Source of the DNA: Neobacillus cucumis
GTDB taxonomy: Bacteria; Bacillota; Bacilli; Bacillales; Cytobacillaceae
DNA length: 64,000 nt
Direction: 5' to 3'
Assembly (NCBI RefSeq): GCF_002860255.1
Contig: NZ_PGVE01000029.1
Coordinates: 36,538 to 100,537 of the forward strand
The translations under genes and the position numbers were made by a program. A model generated the notes under the pieces. That model was not told where the DNA came from. It saw nothing but the letters and a program-made list of their open reading frames with translations, and ran no database searches. Positions 42,502 through 52,423 of the stretch are shown in pieces (position 1 is the stretch's first letter; every line of letters begins with the position of its first letter).

Positions 42502-43125
42502 TTACACTACTTCGCTAAGTCGTTTCACCATATCATCAATCTGTCGGTCCTTAATCCGGTAGCTGACAGGATTGACAACGAAACGAGAGGTGACATCCTT
42601 GATTCGTTCATACTCCACAAGTCCATTTTCCTTCAATGTCCGTCCAGTTGAGACAATATCAACAATCCGGTCAGACAGCCCGATAATCGGTGCCAGCTCA
42701 ATGGAGCCGTTTAATTTAATAATCTCCACCTGTTCCCCTTGCTCACGGAAATAAGCTTCCGCCACATTCGGATATTTGGTTGCCACCCGAGGAGCGACGT
42801 CATTCATTTTTGTATCTGGAAGACCTGCAACCGCTAAATAACAGTAGCTGATTTTAAGATCAAGGAGTTCATAGACATCGCGCTCTTCCTCGAGCAATAC
42901 ATCTTTCCCGGCGATTCCGACATCGGCCACACCATGCTCTACATAGGTAGCTACATCCATCGGCTTTGATAAAATAAACCGCAAGCCCTCCTCGGGAACG
43001 TCGATGATCAATTTCCGTGAATCATCGAATTCCGGCGGCAGCTTATAACCTGCTTTTCGGAGCAGCTCTACCGCCTCTATAAAAATCCGTCCTTTTGGCA
43101 TCGCAATTGTTAATAGGTTACTCAT
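42502..43125 (-). CDS. hisG: ATP phosphoribosyltransferase, short form
   Basis: This first enzyme of histidine synthesis has about 207 residues, the short HisG form that lacks the regulatory domain and needs HisZ. It has [34 protein letters not shown] and the PRPP loop [14 protein letters not shown]. The ATG has TTGGAGGG upstream. It overlaps the end of hisZ by 8 bases, fitting the HisG-HisZ complex. Confidence 0.97.
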   Translation of the reverse strand: MSNLLTIAMPKGRIFIEAVELLRKAGYKLPPEFDDSRKLIIDVPEEGLRFILSKPMDVATYVEHGVADVGIAGKDVLLEEERDVYELLDLKISYCYLAVAGLPDTKMNDVAPRVATKYPNVAEAYFREQGEQVEIIKLNGSIELAPIIGLSDRIVDIVSTGRTLKENGLVEYERIKDVTSRFVVNPVSYRIKDRQIDDMVKRLSEVV

Positions 43126-44290
43126 TCGCGCGCCCTCCAATTAAATAAGTTGTATCAGCAAATCTTTTTGTAAACGCATCGAGATTTCTAACCCCAGTAA
43201 TATCTTGGAGAACAGCCTTTTTCCCTTGCTCATGCATGCTTGCAGCCAATTCAAAGGCTTCCTTCCGCCGCTCCTGGCTGAAAAAGATGCAATGAGCGGT
43301 GTTTTCTAGCTGACCGCCTCGAAGTGCCTCAAGGAGCATATCCATTCGGACGGCAAACCCAGTGGCGCTTGCCGTTTTGCCAAATTTCTCTATTAAACTA
43401 TAGCGGCCGCCATTTCCAATCGGGAAACCTACATTTCCGGCATAGGCTTCAAATAGAATCCCGGAATAATAACTCATATGGCTGACGATCGTAAAATCAA
43501 ATTTCACATACTCTTCGACGCCATAATCCTTAATCACATCCCAAAGCTCCTTTAGTTCAAGGATGGCCTGTTTGCCTTTGTCATTCTCGATAATATCGAG
43601 AGCCAAGCCCATTACTTCTTCTCCCCCTCGTAATTCAAGAAGCTGGAGAAGTCTCTTTTTATCAATCGATGACAATGGAAGAGATTGGACATGCTCGCGG
43701 TAACCGACATAATTTTTTTCGAATAAAAATTTACGTAATGCCGTGGCTCTTCCATTTGTTCCAAGGATCTGCACGAATAGTTCGTTAGCAAAGCCAACAT
43801 GCCCGATCGAAACCTTGAATTCCTCGAGTCCTGCTTTTTTTAACGAGGAAATCAAGAGGGCAATGACCTCACCGTCACAAGAGACCGTTTCTTCGTTAAG
43901 GCATTCCACGCCGATTTGTTCAAATTCAGCTGGACGGCCGCCTTCGCGCTGCTGGGCACGAAAGACATTAGCCGAGTAAGCCAGTCTCACAGGAAGGTCC
44001 TCATTTAAAAGCTTAGAAGCAGCTACCCGGGCAATCGGTGCTGTCATATCAGGCCTTAGCACGAGTGTATGACCTTCCTTGTCGAGTAATTTAAAAAGCT
44101 GAGTATCATCAATGGCTGATGCAGCTCCAACGGTTTCGTAGTATTCAAGTGTTGGGGTTTCAATAAATTGATAGCCCCACAGCTTCATCGTATCCGCCAT
44201 TAAGGTACGAACACGGTGTTTTTTCTCATATAGTTCGGGCAGTGTATCCCGCATCCCAAGCGGCTTTTCAAACATAAACAAGCGACTCAT
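43118..44290 (-). CDS. hisZ: ATP phosphoribosyltransferase regulatory subunit
   Basis: This protein of about 390 residues is a paralogue of histidyl-tRNA synthetase without aminoacylation activity; it mediates histidine feedback on HisG. Visible are [61 protein letters not shown] and [14 protein letters not shown]. The second ATG (giving [10 protein letters not shown]) has AAAGGATG at better distance than the first. It is the first gene of the his operon; the long leader upstream carries a GC-rich dispersed repeat. Confidence 0.96.
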   Translation of the reverse strand: MSRLFMFEKPLGMRDTLPELYEKKHRVRTLMADTMKLWGYQFIETPTLEYYETVGAASAIDDTQLFKLLDKEGHTLVLRPDMTAPIARVAASKLLNEDLPVRLAYSANVFRAQQREGGRPAEFEQIGVECLNEETVSCDGEVIALLISSLKKAGLEEFKVSIGHVGFANELFVQILGTNGRATALRKFLFEKNYVGYREHVQSLPLSSIDKKRLLQLLELRGGEEVMGLALDIIENDKGKQAILELKELWDVIKDYGVEEYVKFDFTIVSHMSYYSGILFEAYAGNVGFPIGNGGRYSLIEKFGKTASATGFAVRMDMLLEALRGGQLENTAHCIFFSQERRKEAFELAASMHEQGKKAVLQDITGVRNLDAFTKRFADTTYLIGGRANE

Positions 44291-44362
44291 TTTGCTCATC
44301 CTTTATCTTCAGATTTGCTATTATTTGGCTGTGTTAAAGATTATTGTTGATTTTTTAGCAGG

Positions 44363-44489
44363 TTGATTGGAGCGGAAGGCGCGCAGACTCCTGCGGGAGT
44401 ACGGGGCTGGGGAGACCCCACAGGCGCATAGCGCCGAGGAGGCTCCCCAGCACGCCCGCGAACCGCTTGCGCCTGGAGCGGAAATCAAC
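44363..44489. repeat. GC-rich Bacillus-type dispersed repeat in the his operon leader
   Basis: The element runs from GTTGATTGGAGCGGAAGGCG to GGAGCGGAAATCAAC, with inside AGACTCCTGCGGGAG, GGGGAGACCCCACAGGCGCA and GCGCCGAGGAGGCTCCCC. The ends are inverted repeats (GTTGATT/AATCAAC). The same kind of element is common in intergenic regions of Bacillus-group genomes. GC content is far above the surroundings. It lies between the candidate his promoter and hisZ, so it should be in the 5' leader RNA. Confidence 0.8.
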
Positions 44490-44509
44490 AGCCATTATTT
44501 TCAAAAATC

Positions 44510-44541
44510 CTTTAGTCTGCTAATGTGCTAATAAACTAAAG
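44510..44541. promoter_or_regulatory. Candidate operator at the his operon start site
   Basis: CTTTAGT and ACTAAAG form an inverted repeat around two direct GCTAAT copies. It covers the predicted transcription start. A histidine- or tryptophan-repressor-like protein is a possible ligand; this is inferred from position only. Confidence 0.45.
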
Positions 44542-44568
44542 TTTACATTTTTCTATACGACCCGTCAA
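44540..44568 (-). promoter_or_regulatory. Candidate sigma-A promoter of the his operon
   Basis: TTGACG (44563-44568) and TAAACT (44540-44545) are 17 bases apart on the minus strand. The transcript would have a leader of about 240 bases. No T-box core sequence is seen in it. Confidence 0.65.
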
Positions 44569-44675
44569 TCAAAAACTACTGAGTTTCTTTCTATTTTAAA
44601 CTAGTTTCACTTCTGGTACGCAATAAATTTCGCGAATTTTCACGAAAATCAGCAGAATTTGTTATTATTACACAC

Positions 44676-44704
44676 AAAAACACCCCTGAAAACATTCAGG
44701 GGTG
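44676..44704 (-). terminator. Terminator of the large nucleotidase gene
   Basis: CACCCCTGAA and TTCAGGGGTG form a perfect 10-bp stem with a 4-base loop, followed by TTTTTG on the minus strand. Confidence 0.9.
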
Positions 44705-44717
44705 CCTGCTGCAAACC

Positions 44718-47700
44718 TTATTGGAATTTCGGATTGCTTTTTACTAACTTCACGGACGTGACTTCACTTGTATTTCCAGCTGCATCTGTTGCTGTAAAGG
44801 TTAATACCGTATCATGTGTCTGAGCTGATTTGAATGAGATCGTAAATACTCTGTTCTGGTCGGCAACAGCACTGCCTAGCAGTGTTTTTCCATTATATAC
44901 TTTAACGGTTGAACCCTCTTCAGCATTACCGGTAACACTTTTAGCTGGGGCAATGATTTGTTCAACCTTTGGTGCCTTTGGAGCTGTCACATCTTTAACA
45001 ACCACTTTTGTTTCGGCACTCTTATTACCGGCAACATCTGTCGCTGTAACCGTTACTTCGGTTCCTGCTTTTAAAGGAGAAATGCTGATTTCAAATGTTC
45101 CATCAGCTTTCGCAGTGGCTGTGCCAATCACTTGACCATCCGCTTTAACTTCCACTTTTGCTCCATCCTCCGTATTCCCCGTAACTTTTGTCGATTGATC
45201 AGTTACTTCATCCACAGTTGGAGCGGCTGGCGCTACATTGTCAATGGTGATTCTGCCTTCAATTTCTGCTGAAATAGGCTTGCCGTTAAATGCCTTAATA
45301 TAGTTGACAAATGCATCAAGATCAGAGGACCAAGTCACACGGTTTGTTCCTTGTTTAAGAACAACGAATCCATCTCCGCCGTCTGCCATGAAGTTATTGA
45401 CCGTTACAGAATAGACACCATTAGGATTAATTTTTGATCCATCTGGCAGATAAATATCGATGACTTTTTGTCCTAGTGGCAAGTTATCGGACCAAGTATA
45501 CTTCAAACCAGAAATTTGCATAATCCGATTTCGATCAGCAGCAAACTGTTGATTTAGTAAGGTTCTTACTTGCTCACCAGTGATATTCATTGAAACGATA
45601 TCATTGCCGAATGGCTGGATGGCGAAAAGTTCTCCCCATGTAATATCGCCAGCATCCTTAATATCGTCACGGATCCCGCCGATATTCATGAACGCAAAAT
45701 CAGTATGGGTTGCTGCTCTCATACCATCGGCAATCAGGTTACCGAGAGGTGCTTCCCCTGCAGCATTAGTTGTACGTGAAATTGGTGCCGCTGCTTGCCC
45801 TACTACTTGATTCGTGACAGGAGCCACATCTGCTTGATACTGATCCAGCTCTGCTTTAATTTTAGCATCGAGATGGGCCGCATCTTGGAATGTGGTCACA
45901 ATTTCTGCCTTTTTCTCAACTATATCTTGAGTAACTGGGTCGATTGTTAAATCGACATCTGAGAAAGCTGTTCCATAGGAATAAGATTGAACTAGCAGTT
46001 TCCCGTCAACGGTTGAGTTTAGATACTTATGGTCATGCGCACCAAAAATGACGTCAACCTCATCATCTACCGCCTTGGCGATATCGACTACTTTACCAGT
46101 TGGGTTAGAGCCATCTGTTGCGGAAGTACCAGGATCATGCGCAAGAACCACAATGGCTTTAATCCCTTGAGCTTTTAATTCAGCTGTATATTTATTAATT
46201 GCTTCTGCTTCGTCTGTGAATTTTACTCCTGCAACACCACTTGGAGTGACAATACTTGGCGTTTCCGTTGTGACAACACCGATAAAGCCAACTTTCACCC
46301 CGTCTACTTCCTTGACCGTATATGGTGGAAGGATTAGTTCGTTTGTATCTTCTTTTACAACGTTTGCCGCAACATAAGGGAAATCTGCCCCTTCAAAAAC
46401 ACCATACTTGTCAACCGTTTTTGGATGAGCACCGCCGTTAATTAAGCGAAGCATTTCGGTTACGCCTTCGTCAAATTCGTGATTACCGATTGTTCCTACA
46501 TCAAAACCAAGTTCGTTTAGAATACGGATCGTCGGTTCATCTTGTAATAGCGCTGATACTGGACGGCTCGCTCCAACCGCATCTCCTGCCTGTACCATTA
46601 AGGTGTTAGAAGGATTGGTTGCTTCTCTTTCCTTCAAGTAACCAGCTAGATATTCAATTCCACCGGCAGGTTTACCAGCTACCGTAGTTTTATAGTCTAA
46701 TTGACCGTGAAGGTCGTTGATGCCAAGTAATTGTACATGAACGTCCTGATTCAGAGCGTATTGTTCAAAGCCATCAGATAAAGTACCAACATCTTTAATA
46801 TTTGGTGCAGCTGTTAAAACGTTTTTAGCTGCAGGGGAAGATTTAAAGGTTAAGGTCTTCGCCACTCCACCGACAGGAGCAATTTTCCAGTTATTATCCG
46901 CAACTGGATTAACAACTCCCTGTTCCTTAATATAATCCATTAGAATCTGACGGTTTTCTAAAGGTGAATCAACCACAACGGTTGCCTTTCCACCCTTTGT
47001 TCCAGGGAAATTCCCACCACCGCTTGCACGATAATTATTCGTGGCAACGATGAATTTTTGGTTTGGATCAATCGCGGATCCATCCATATTTGTAAAGTTA
47101 ATAATACGGTGAGAATCCGGGTTAGAAACAGCACCTGTTGTATAGTTATATCTTGCAGGCTGTGTGACGTCAATTTGATATTTAACCCCATCGATGACAT
47201 CGAAATTATATGGCTGGAATCCATAATCGATTAATTCTTGGGCATTTGCATTATTTGGATCAATTCTGTTGAATTGTGAGGCAGACATTTCTAACCATTC
47301 TTTTACTTCAGCGCCAGTTAATTCTACAGCCTTTAATGTGTTGTTATACAAATAAAGGTCATTGGCACTCTTAATCGAAAGGTCGCCTTTTGCAATATTT
47401 GTATAATCAGTGGCCCCTTGCCGGCCAGCTTTGAATGGTGCCCCTGCTGAAATGATTGGTTCATTTTCAAGATCTGGACGGTTCTTCTTAATCCAGTTTT
47501 TCACATAATCTGTTTGGGCATTGTTTACAATTTGGATGGTAGGGTCATCCATTACCCTTGAGAAATAGCTGGACATTGGTGCACTAGTTTCACCAATTTT
47601 CCCACGCACATAGGCAAGTGTTGCTTCGTGTTCAGTTTTCACTGCATCAACAATAGCCGAATCTTCTGTAGTTGCAGCTGTTACTGGCTTATCAACTGAT

Positions 47701-48764
47701 TTTGAAGCAGCCTTATCCGCAGTCCATTTTCCATCCGCATTTTGGACTAAGGCTAAATCAAGGACACCGAGGTTATTGCCCCAATAGCCTGCTTCTACTG
47801 CAGGTGTGCCATTAATCGTACCTTTTGTCGTATCAAGGCCCGTTAAATCAGGATTAGCAAGATTGCTTCCTTGGTGGAACTCTTTACCTGCCGGGAAGGC
47901 ATAGTGGGCATGTCCAAATAATAGGGCATCAATGCCAGCGACTTTACTTAATGAGAATACGGCATTTTCTGCATCTTGTTGGCCATCATTTGTCACATCA
48001 CAGCCGGAGTGTGCAATCGCCACAATGACATCTGCACCATTATCTTTCATTTCTTGGACATATTTTTCGGCGGTTTTCACTATATCTTTGACAATAACCT
48101 TTCCTTCAAGGTTATCTTTATCCCATTGAAGAATTTGCGGCGGCGCAAACCCGATAATCCCTACTTTAACCGTTTGTTCGACACCGTTACTGTCTTTAAT
48201 TTTTTTAGGAAGGATTTGATAAGGAGTAAAATAATTTTGATCATTGGTTGGATCATTGTCATGATCATCTTTATAGATATTCGCATTGACAATTGGATAT
48301 GGAGCATGTTTTAAGGTCTTATCTAGAAAGTCTAAACCATAGTTAAATTCATGGTTTCCGACAATCCCCCCATCATAGTTTAATAGACTCATCGCTTTAA
48401 ACATGGGGTGAACCTCGTCATCTTTCAGAGGATTAACCTTTGCCACGTAATCTGCCATCGGATTGCCTTGTAGTAAGTCACCGGCATCAAACAGCATGGA
48501 GTTACTTGGATCTACCTCTGCTCTTGCTTGCTGAATTAATGTGGCTGTCTTTGATAGACCGTAATTAATTCCATTGGCTGTATCTTGGTAGTAATCATAC
48601 GCCACTGCGGCATCATGTAGATCAGTAGTTTCTAAGATTCTTAGAGTAGCAGTATTACCTGTCGCTGCCTTTGCTTTGTAAGGTATTGAAGGTGATACAA
48701 TTGTACTGAGTATCAAAGCTGTAGCGGCTATTTTACTATATCTTTTTACATTCTTCTTTTTCAT
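44718..48764 (-). CDS. Secreted bifunctional 2',3'-cyclic-nucleotide phosphodiesterase/5'-nucleotidase with Ig-like domains (YfkN-like)
   Basis: This 1348-residue protein has a signal peptide (basic MKKKNVKRYSK, hydrophobic core, cut near AKAA). Two full nucleotidase modules follow. Module one has LRILETTDLHDAAVAYDYY, LFDAGDLLQGN, VGNHEFNYG and LFGHAHY, with a 5'-nucleotidase C-terminal domain. Module two (from about residue 690) has LLGINDLHGQLDY, VQAGDAVGAS, IGNHEFDEG, FGAHDHKYL and a second C-terminal domain ending FMADGGDGFVVL. The last 170 residues are two bacterial Ig-like repeats (each with TATDVAGNKS or TATDAAGNTS). There is no LPXTG sorting signal, unlike some relatives, so it may be released or held by the Ig domains. 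Likely role: recovery of phosphate and nucleosides from RNA breakdown products outside the cell. Confidence 0.92.
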   Translation of the reverse strand: MKKKNVKRYSKIAATALILSTIVSPSIPYKAKAATGNTATLRILETTDLHDAAVAYDYYQDTANGINYGLSKTATLIQQARAEVDPSNSMLFDAGDLLQGNPMADYVAKVNPLKDDEVHPMFKAMSLLNYDGGIVGNHEFNYGLDFLDKTLKHAPYPIVNANIYKDDHDNDPTNDQNYFTPYQILPKKIKDSNGVEQTVKVGIIGFAPPQILQWDKDNLEGKVIVKDIVKTAEKYVQEMKDNGADVIVAIAHSGCDVTNDGQQDAENAVFSLSKVAGIDALLFGHAHYAFPAGKEFHQGSNLANPDLTGLDTTKGTINGTPAVEAGYWGNNLGVLDLALVQNADGKWTADKAASKSVDKPVTAATTEDSAIVDAVKTEHEATLAYVRGKIGETSAPMSSYFSRVMDDPTIQIVNNAQTDYVKNWIKKNRPDLENEPIISAGAPFKAGRQGATDYTNIAKGDLSIKSANDLYLYNNTLKAVELTGAEVKEWLEMSASQFNRIDPNNANAQELIDYGFQPYNFDVIDGVKYQIDVTQPARYNYTTGAVSNPDSHRIINFTNMDGSAIDPNQKFIVATNNYRASGGGNFPGTKGGKATVVVDSPLENRQILMDYIKEQGVVNPVADNNWKIAPVGGVAKTLTFKSSPAAKNVLTAAPNIKDVGTLSDGFEQYALNQDVHVQLLGINDLHGQLDYKTTVAGKPAGGIEYLAGYLKEREATNPSNTLMVQAGDAVGASRPVSALLQDEPTIRILNELGFDVGTIGNHEFDEGVTEMLRLINGGAHPKTVDKYGVFEGADFPYVAANVVKEDTNELILPPYTVKEVDGVKVGFIGVVTTETPSIVTPSGVAGVKFTDEAEAINKYTAELKAQGIKAIVVLAHDPGTSATDGSNPTGKVVDIAKAVDDEVDVIFGAHDHKYLNSTVDGKLLVQSYSYGTAFSDVDLTIDPVTQDIVEKKAEIVTTFQDAAHLDAKIKAELDQYQADVAPVTNQVVGQAAAPISRTTNAAGEAPLGNLIADGMRAATHTDFAFMNIGGIRDDIKDAGDITWGELFAIQPFGNDIVSMNITGEQVRTLLNQQFAADRNRIMQISGLKYTWSDNLPLGQKVIDIYLPDGSKINPNGVYSVTVNNFMADGGDGFVVLKQGTNRVTWSSDLDAFVNYIKAFNGKPISAEIEGRITIDNVAPAAPTVDEVTDQSTKVTGNTEDGAKVEVKADGQVIGTATAKADGTFEISISPLKAGTEVTVTATDVAGNKSAETKVVVKDVTAPKAPKVEQIIAPAKSVTGNAEEGSTVKVYNGKTLLGSAVADQNRVFTISFKSAQTHDTVLTFTATDAAGNTSEVTSVKLVKSNPKFQ

Positions 48765-49071
48765 AATGCCTCTTCACCTGTCCCCTTTGTTTAAATGTTT
48801 CTTACTAAGACCTCCACATTTTATCTAATTTTTTAGATAACCCTCTCCTTTTAAAAGATTCAGAAAAATACCGGTATTTTGGCGCTCGAAATCGAGGAAA
48901 TTCTTTCTATCTTTTCTATCATCCAAAAATCGACAATTTTTTAATAGATAAAACGATTCTATTAAATATCTGAATCAAATAGATTACCATGCTCTATTAT
49001 TATATCGTTCCGAATCACGAACAAAAATGTGCCTTATCACCTATTTTTTGTAAAAATTTTTCAAACAAAGT
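48765..49071. other. Upstream region of the nucleotidase gene, no gene seen
   Basis: This gap of about 340 bases (to 49107) is AT-rich. It has the ribosome binding site of the nucleotidase gene and, at its far end, the yvoF terminator. A TATAAT sequence near 49002 on the minus strand may be a -10 box, but no convincing -35 box or Pho box was found. Confidence 0.5.
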
Positions 49072-49105
49072 AAAAAAGTCTAGTCAATTAAGACCAGACT
49101 TTTTT
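49072..49105 (-). terminator. Terminator of the hprK-lgt-ppaX-yvoF unit
   Basis: AAAAAAGTCT-GTC and GAC-AGACTTTTTT form a stem with T residues on the minus strand, just after the yvoF stop codon. Confidence 0.85.
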
Positions 49106-49107
49106 AC

Positions 49108-49632
49108 TTATCTATAGATAGGATCCTCTTCCCAGTGTTTTTCTAGTTCTTCTTTCGTATAAATGACCCTCATCGGGTTTCCCCCAACAAAGCATCCAGG
49201 CGGAACGTCCTTATGAACCAAGGTGCCGGCAGAGATAATGGCACCATCCCCTATGGTGATACCAGGTAGAATGGTGGAATTCGCCCCAATCATCACTTCA
49301 CTTCCAATTTCGACATGCCCCAATCTGTATTCTTTTATTAAATACTCGTGGGCGAGAATTGTCGTATTATAACCGATGACTGTGTTACGGCCCACACTGA
49401 TTTTCTCGGGAAACATGACATCAAGCATCACCATCAGCGCGAAGGAAGTTTGCTCCCCCACCTTAAGACCAAGAAATGTACGATATAACCAGTTTTTCAA
49501 ACCTAAAAATGGTGTGTAACGTGCCAGTTGAATCACAATAAAATTCTTAACAACCTTCCAAAATGGCACGGTCTTATAGACGTGCCACAAGGAATTCGCC
49601 CCCTCAACAGGATAGCGAGTCGTATTTCTCAT
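49108..49632 (-). CDS. yvoF: Hexapeptide-repeat acyltransferase (YvoF-like)
   Basis: This protein of about 174 residues has a left-handed beta helix with hexapeptide repeats (ISVGRNTVIGYNTTILAH, VEIGSEVMIGANSTILPG, ITIGDGAIISAGTLVHKDV) and the C-terminal GGNPMRVIYTKEE of the xenobiotic/maltose acetyltransferase group. The N-terminal part (SLWHVYKTVPFWKVVKNFIVIQLARYTPFLGLKNWLYR) may lie at the membrane. Substrate unknown; position at the end of the lgt operon suggests an envelope role. A GTG three codons upstream overlaps the ppaX stop codon; the ATG used has CGGAGAG in front. Confidence 0.9.
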   Translation of the reverse strand: MRNTTRYPVEGANSLWHVYKTVPFWKVVKNFIVIQLARYTPFLGLKNWLYRTFLGLKVGEQTSFALMVMLDVMFPEKISVGRNTVIGYNTTILAHEYLIKEYRLGHVEIGSEVMIGANSTILPGITIGDGAIISAGTLVHKDVPPGCFVGGNPMRVIYTKEELEKHWEEDPIYR

Positions 49633-49637
49633 TCTTT

Positions 49638-50288
49638 TCACTCTCCGAGAACGGTTAATAAGTCAGTCATGTTCTCTAACATGTAATCCGGTTCATAACT
49701 TGCGACATAGTCACGGCCCTTAATAGACCAAGAAACACCGGCTGTTCGTGTGCCAGCATTTTTACCAGCTAAAATATCATGATAGTTATCGCCGACCATA
49801 ATGGTTTCCGAAGGAGTAGAATTTAGCTGCTCAAGGGCGTTCATAATTGGTTCCGGATCAGGTTTTGTCTTAGATACATGTTCATAAGCAACAATCACTT
49901 CAAAATACTGCTCCAAGTTCATCAGCCGTAAACCTTTAAGTGTTACATCCAGACGTTTGGTTGTCACTACAGCTAATTTATAGCCCCGTTCCTTTAACGT
50001 CTGAACTGTTTCTGTCACTCCAATAAACTCTTTTACCAATTCGTCATGTTTGGAGATATTATATTCACGATAGGCCGCAATCATTTCCTCCACATGTTCG
50101 GGTTCCGGAGCCATACTTCCAAATACCTCATGGAGTGTTGGGCCGAGAAACGGCAGCACATCCTCGCGTTTATACTTGCTTGGAAAATACTTTTCTAACG
50201 TGTTTAAGTAAGTCGAAATGATTAATTCATTCGTATCAATTAATGTTCCGTCTAAATCAAAGAGTATGGTTGTAATTTTATTGTTCAT
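49638..50288 (-). CDS. ppaX: Pyrophosphatase PpaX (HAD family)
   Basis: This 216-residue HAD enzyme has motif I LFDLDGTLIDTNELI, motif II in VVTTKRLDV and motif III/IV KTKPDPEPI and IMVGDNYHDILAGKNAG. In B. subtilis PpaX removes pyrophosphate made when HPr kinase/phosphorylase dephosphorylates HPr-Ser-P with phosphate, and its gene lies near hprK as here. It is likely coupled to yvoF. Confidence 0.95.
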   Translation of the reverse strand: MNNKITTILFDLDGTLIDTNELIISTYLNTLEKYFPSKYKREDVLPFLGPTLHEVFGSMAPEPEHVEEMIAAYREYNISKHDELVKEFIGVTETVQTLKERGYKLAVVTTKRLDVTLKGLRLMNLEQYFEVIVAYEHVSKTKPDPEPIMNALEQLNSTPSETIMVGDNYHDILAGKNAGTRTAGVSWSIKGRDYVASYEPDYMLENMTDLLTVLGE

Positions 50289-50337
50289 AAGCCCGAGTTC
50301 CTTTCTTCTAGTTAGCCCTATGCGTGGTGTCTGCTAT

Positions 50338-51153
50338 CTAATTGGTCTGATCTAAGTAGCGAGCCTCTGTGTGATGCTTTGTCCGGCGATAAATTATAAT
50401 CGCAAGGGCGGCAACGATCAGTGCAATCGAAATGGTTTGGGCCATCCGAAGGCTTCCTAGCATTAAACTATCTGTTCGAAGTCCCTCAACAAAAAAGCGG
50501 CCGATCGAATACCAGATAACATAGGATAAAAATAGTTCCCCACGGCGGAAATTCGCGCGGCGTAGGAAGATTAATAATAAAAAGCCCGCAAAATCCCATA
50601 CGGATTCATATAAAAAGGTTGGGTGATAATAGGTCCCATGGATATACATTTGGTTAATAATAAACTCAGGCAGGTGCAAGCTTTCAAGAAAAGATCTTGT
50701 AACCTCACCGCCGTGGGCCTCCTGGTTCATAAAGTTCCCCCAACGGCCAATCGCTTGTCCTAAAATGAGGCTGGGAGCAGCAATATCAACTATTTTCCAA
50801 AAGGAAATTCCTCTTTTTCTTGCAAAAACGAGGGTGGTAATGACAGAGCCAATTAAAGCTCCATGGATAGCAATCCCGCCATTCCAAATTTTCGGGATGT
50901 CTGCCGGGTGAGCGGAATAATAATCCCATTCAAAAATGACATAATAAATCCGCGCTGAAATAATTGCGATCGGAATGGCCCATAGCATTAAATCAGCAAA
51001 TGTATCCTTTGGTAATCCTCTTCGATTGGCCTCTCTAATCGCCAGGTACAAGGCAAGTGCCAGACCCGATCCGATAATAATCCCATACCAGTGTACCTCA
51101 ATCGGACCAAGGGAAAAGGCGATGGGATTAAGCGGTTTGATTGTTTCATTCAT
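50338..51153 (-). CDS. lgt: Prolipoprotein diacylglyceryl transferase
   Basis: This 271-residue membrane enzyme moves diacylglycerol from phosphatidylglycerol to the lipobox cysteine of prolipoproteins. It has seven likely membrane helices and the Lgt signature [18 protein letters not shown] with the catalytic region [13 protein letters not shown]. The start follows AGGGGGAGAG. It lies 15 bases after hprK. Confidence 0.97.
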   Translation of the reverse strand: MNETIKPLNPIAFSLGPIEVHWYGIIIGSGLALALYLAIREANRRGLPKDTFADLMLWAIPIAIISARIYYVIFEWDYYSAHPADIPKIWNGGIAIHGALIGSVITTLVFARKRGISFWKIVDIAAPSLILGQAIGRWGNFMNQEAHGGEVTRSFLESLHLPEFIINQMYIHGTYYHPTFLYESVWDFAGFLLLIFLRRANFRRGELFLSYVIWYSIGRFFVEGLRTDSLMLGSLRMAQTISIALIVAALAIIIYRRTKHHTEARYLDQTN

Positions 51154-51168
51154 TTTTTATCTCTCCCC

Positions 51169-52098
51169 CTACTCGTGATCTCCCTCTTCAATAACATCTG
51201 CCAGACGGTCGGTAAATTGCTGGGCAGCATTCACTCCCATTCGTTTTAGACGGAAATTCATCGCGGCTACTTCAATAATGACAGCGAGATTTCGTCCTGG
51301 ACGCACTGGGACAGTCAACTTAGGTACTTCTGTATCAATAATTTTTATTTTTTCCTCATCTAAACCGAGACGGTCATACTGCTTTTTCGCATCCCAAATC
51401 TCAAGGTTCATGATCAACGTAATCCGTTTGTTACTGCGGACAGCCCCAGCTCCAAACAAAGTCATCACATTAATAATCCCTAACCCGCGGATCTCTAACA
51501 AATGTTCAATTAAATCCGGTGAGGTCCCAACTAATGTGCCTTGGTCTTCCTGGCGAATCTCGACACAATCATCCGCAACTAACCGATGTCCGCGCTTCAC
51601 AAGTTCAAGTGCGGTTTCACTTTTACCAACGCCGCTTTTCCCTGTAATCAACACGCCAATACCATAAACATCTACTAATACCCCGTGAACAGCGGTAGTT
51701 GGGGCAAGCTTACTTTCTAAAAAGTTGGTGAGATGGCTCGAGAAACGGGTCGTTACCATGTTTGTCCTTAAGACAGGCACAGACTCTCTTTCAGAAGCCT
51801 CGATTAGCTCTTCAGGAACATCAAGTCCTCTTGTAACAATAATGGCAGGAGTGATATCTGTACAGAGCTTTTCCATCCGAGAAGCGCGTTCGCTTGGAGA
51901 AAGTTCTCTGAAAAAGAATAATTCTGTTTTTCCTAACAGCTGAATTCGTTCAGCCGGATAAAATTCGAAATAGCCGGCCATCTCAATCCCTGGACGGGAT
52001 ATATCACTCATAGTAATCGGGCGGTTAATGCCTTCTTCACCACTAATTAATTCTAGCTGAAATTTTTCCAAGATATCTTTGGTACGTACTTTTGGCAA
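51169..52098 (-). CDS. hprK: HPr kinase/phosphorylase
   Basis: This 309-residue bifunctional enzyme phosphorylates HPr and Crh on S46 and can reverse the reaction with phosphate, linking glycolytic state to carbon catabolite repression. It has the P-loop [25 protein letters not shown] and the signature [21 protein letters not shown]. Crh, one substrate, is encoded in this window, as is PpaX. Confidence 0.98.
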   Translation of the reverse strand: MPKVRTKDILEKFQLELISGEEGINRPITMSDISRPGIEMAGYFEFYPAERIQLLGKTELFFFRELSPSERASRMEKLCTDITPAIIVTRGLDVPEELIEASERESVPVLRTNMVTTRFSSHLTNFLESKLAPTTAVHGVLVDVYGIGVLITGKSGVGKSETALELVKRGHRLVADDCVEIRQEDQGTLVGTSPDLIEHLLEIRGLGIINVMTLFGAGAVRSNKRITLIMNLEIWDAKKQYDRLGLDEEKIKIIDTEVPKLTVPVRPGRNLAVIIEVAAMNFRLKRMGVNAAQQFTDRLADVIEEGDHE

Positions 52099-52202
52099 GA
52101 AGATTTCCTCCTCAAACGGATGTATTTTTATAAAAAATTTGAATAAGAAGAATTCATACCTCCTATTTTAGCATTTTTTGAAAAAGAACCAAATGGATAG
52201 TT

Positions 52203-52379
52203 TTTAAAAAGGTTCTTTTCGTAAATTTTGTTGCTTTTGGAACTTGTAAAGGACCCTTTACTAAGATTCAGGGCAATTTTCGCAAATGTTCTTACGAAAA
52301 GATGCCACGATGCATTAGTTATACGGGTCGATGAACTTTTACGAAAAACAACAATTTATGCGAAAATAGCCTTTAAAAA
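52203..52379. mobile_element. MITE-like element, copy 2, upstream of hprK
   Basis: The 161-base element (52211-52371) has inverted ends GGTTCTTTTCGTAAA and the complement of TGCGAAAATAGCC, and perfect 8-base direct repeats TTTAAAAA at 52203-52210 and 52372-52379. It has the same inner blocks as the copy at 22192-22353. No gene is inside; a transposase elsewhere in the genome would be needed to move it. It fills most of the hprK-yvlD gap. Confidence 0.85.
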
Positions 52380-52383
52380 AGGA

Positions 52384-52421
52384 AAAAGGTGTACTCCGAG
52401 GGAAAGGAGTGCACCTTTTTT
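52384..52421 (-). terminator. Terminator of the yvl gene group
   Basis: AAAAAGGTGTACTCC and GGAGTGCACCTTTTTT form a long stem directly after the yvlD stop codon, with T residues on the minus strand. Confidence 0.88.
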
Positions 52422-52423
52422 GG

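Noticed and set aside
44291..44533. T-box riboswitch in the his leader
   Set aside because: No T-box core sequence or specifier hairpin is visible. The strong folding potential comes from the dispersed GC-rich repeat.
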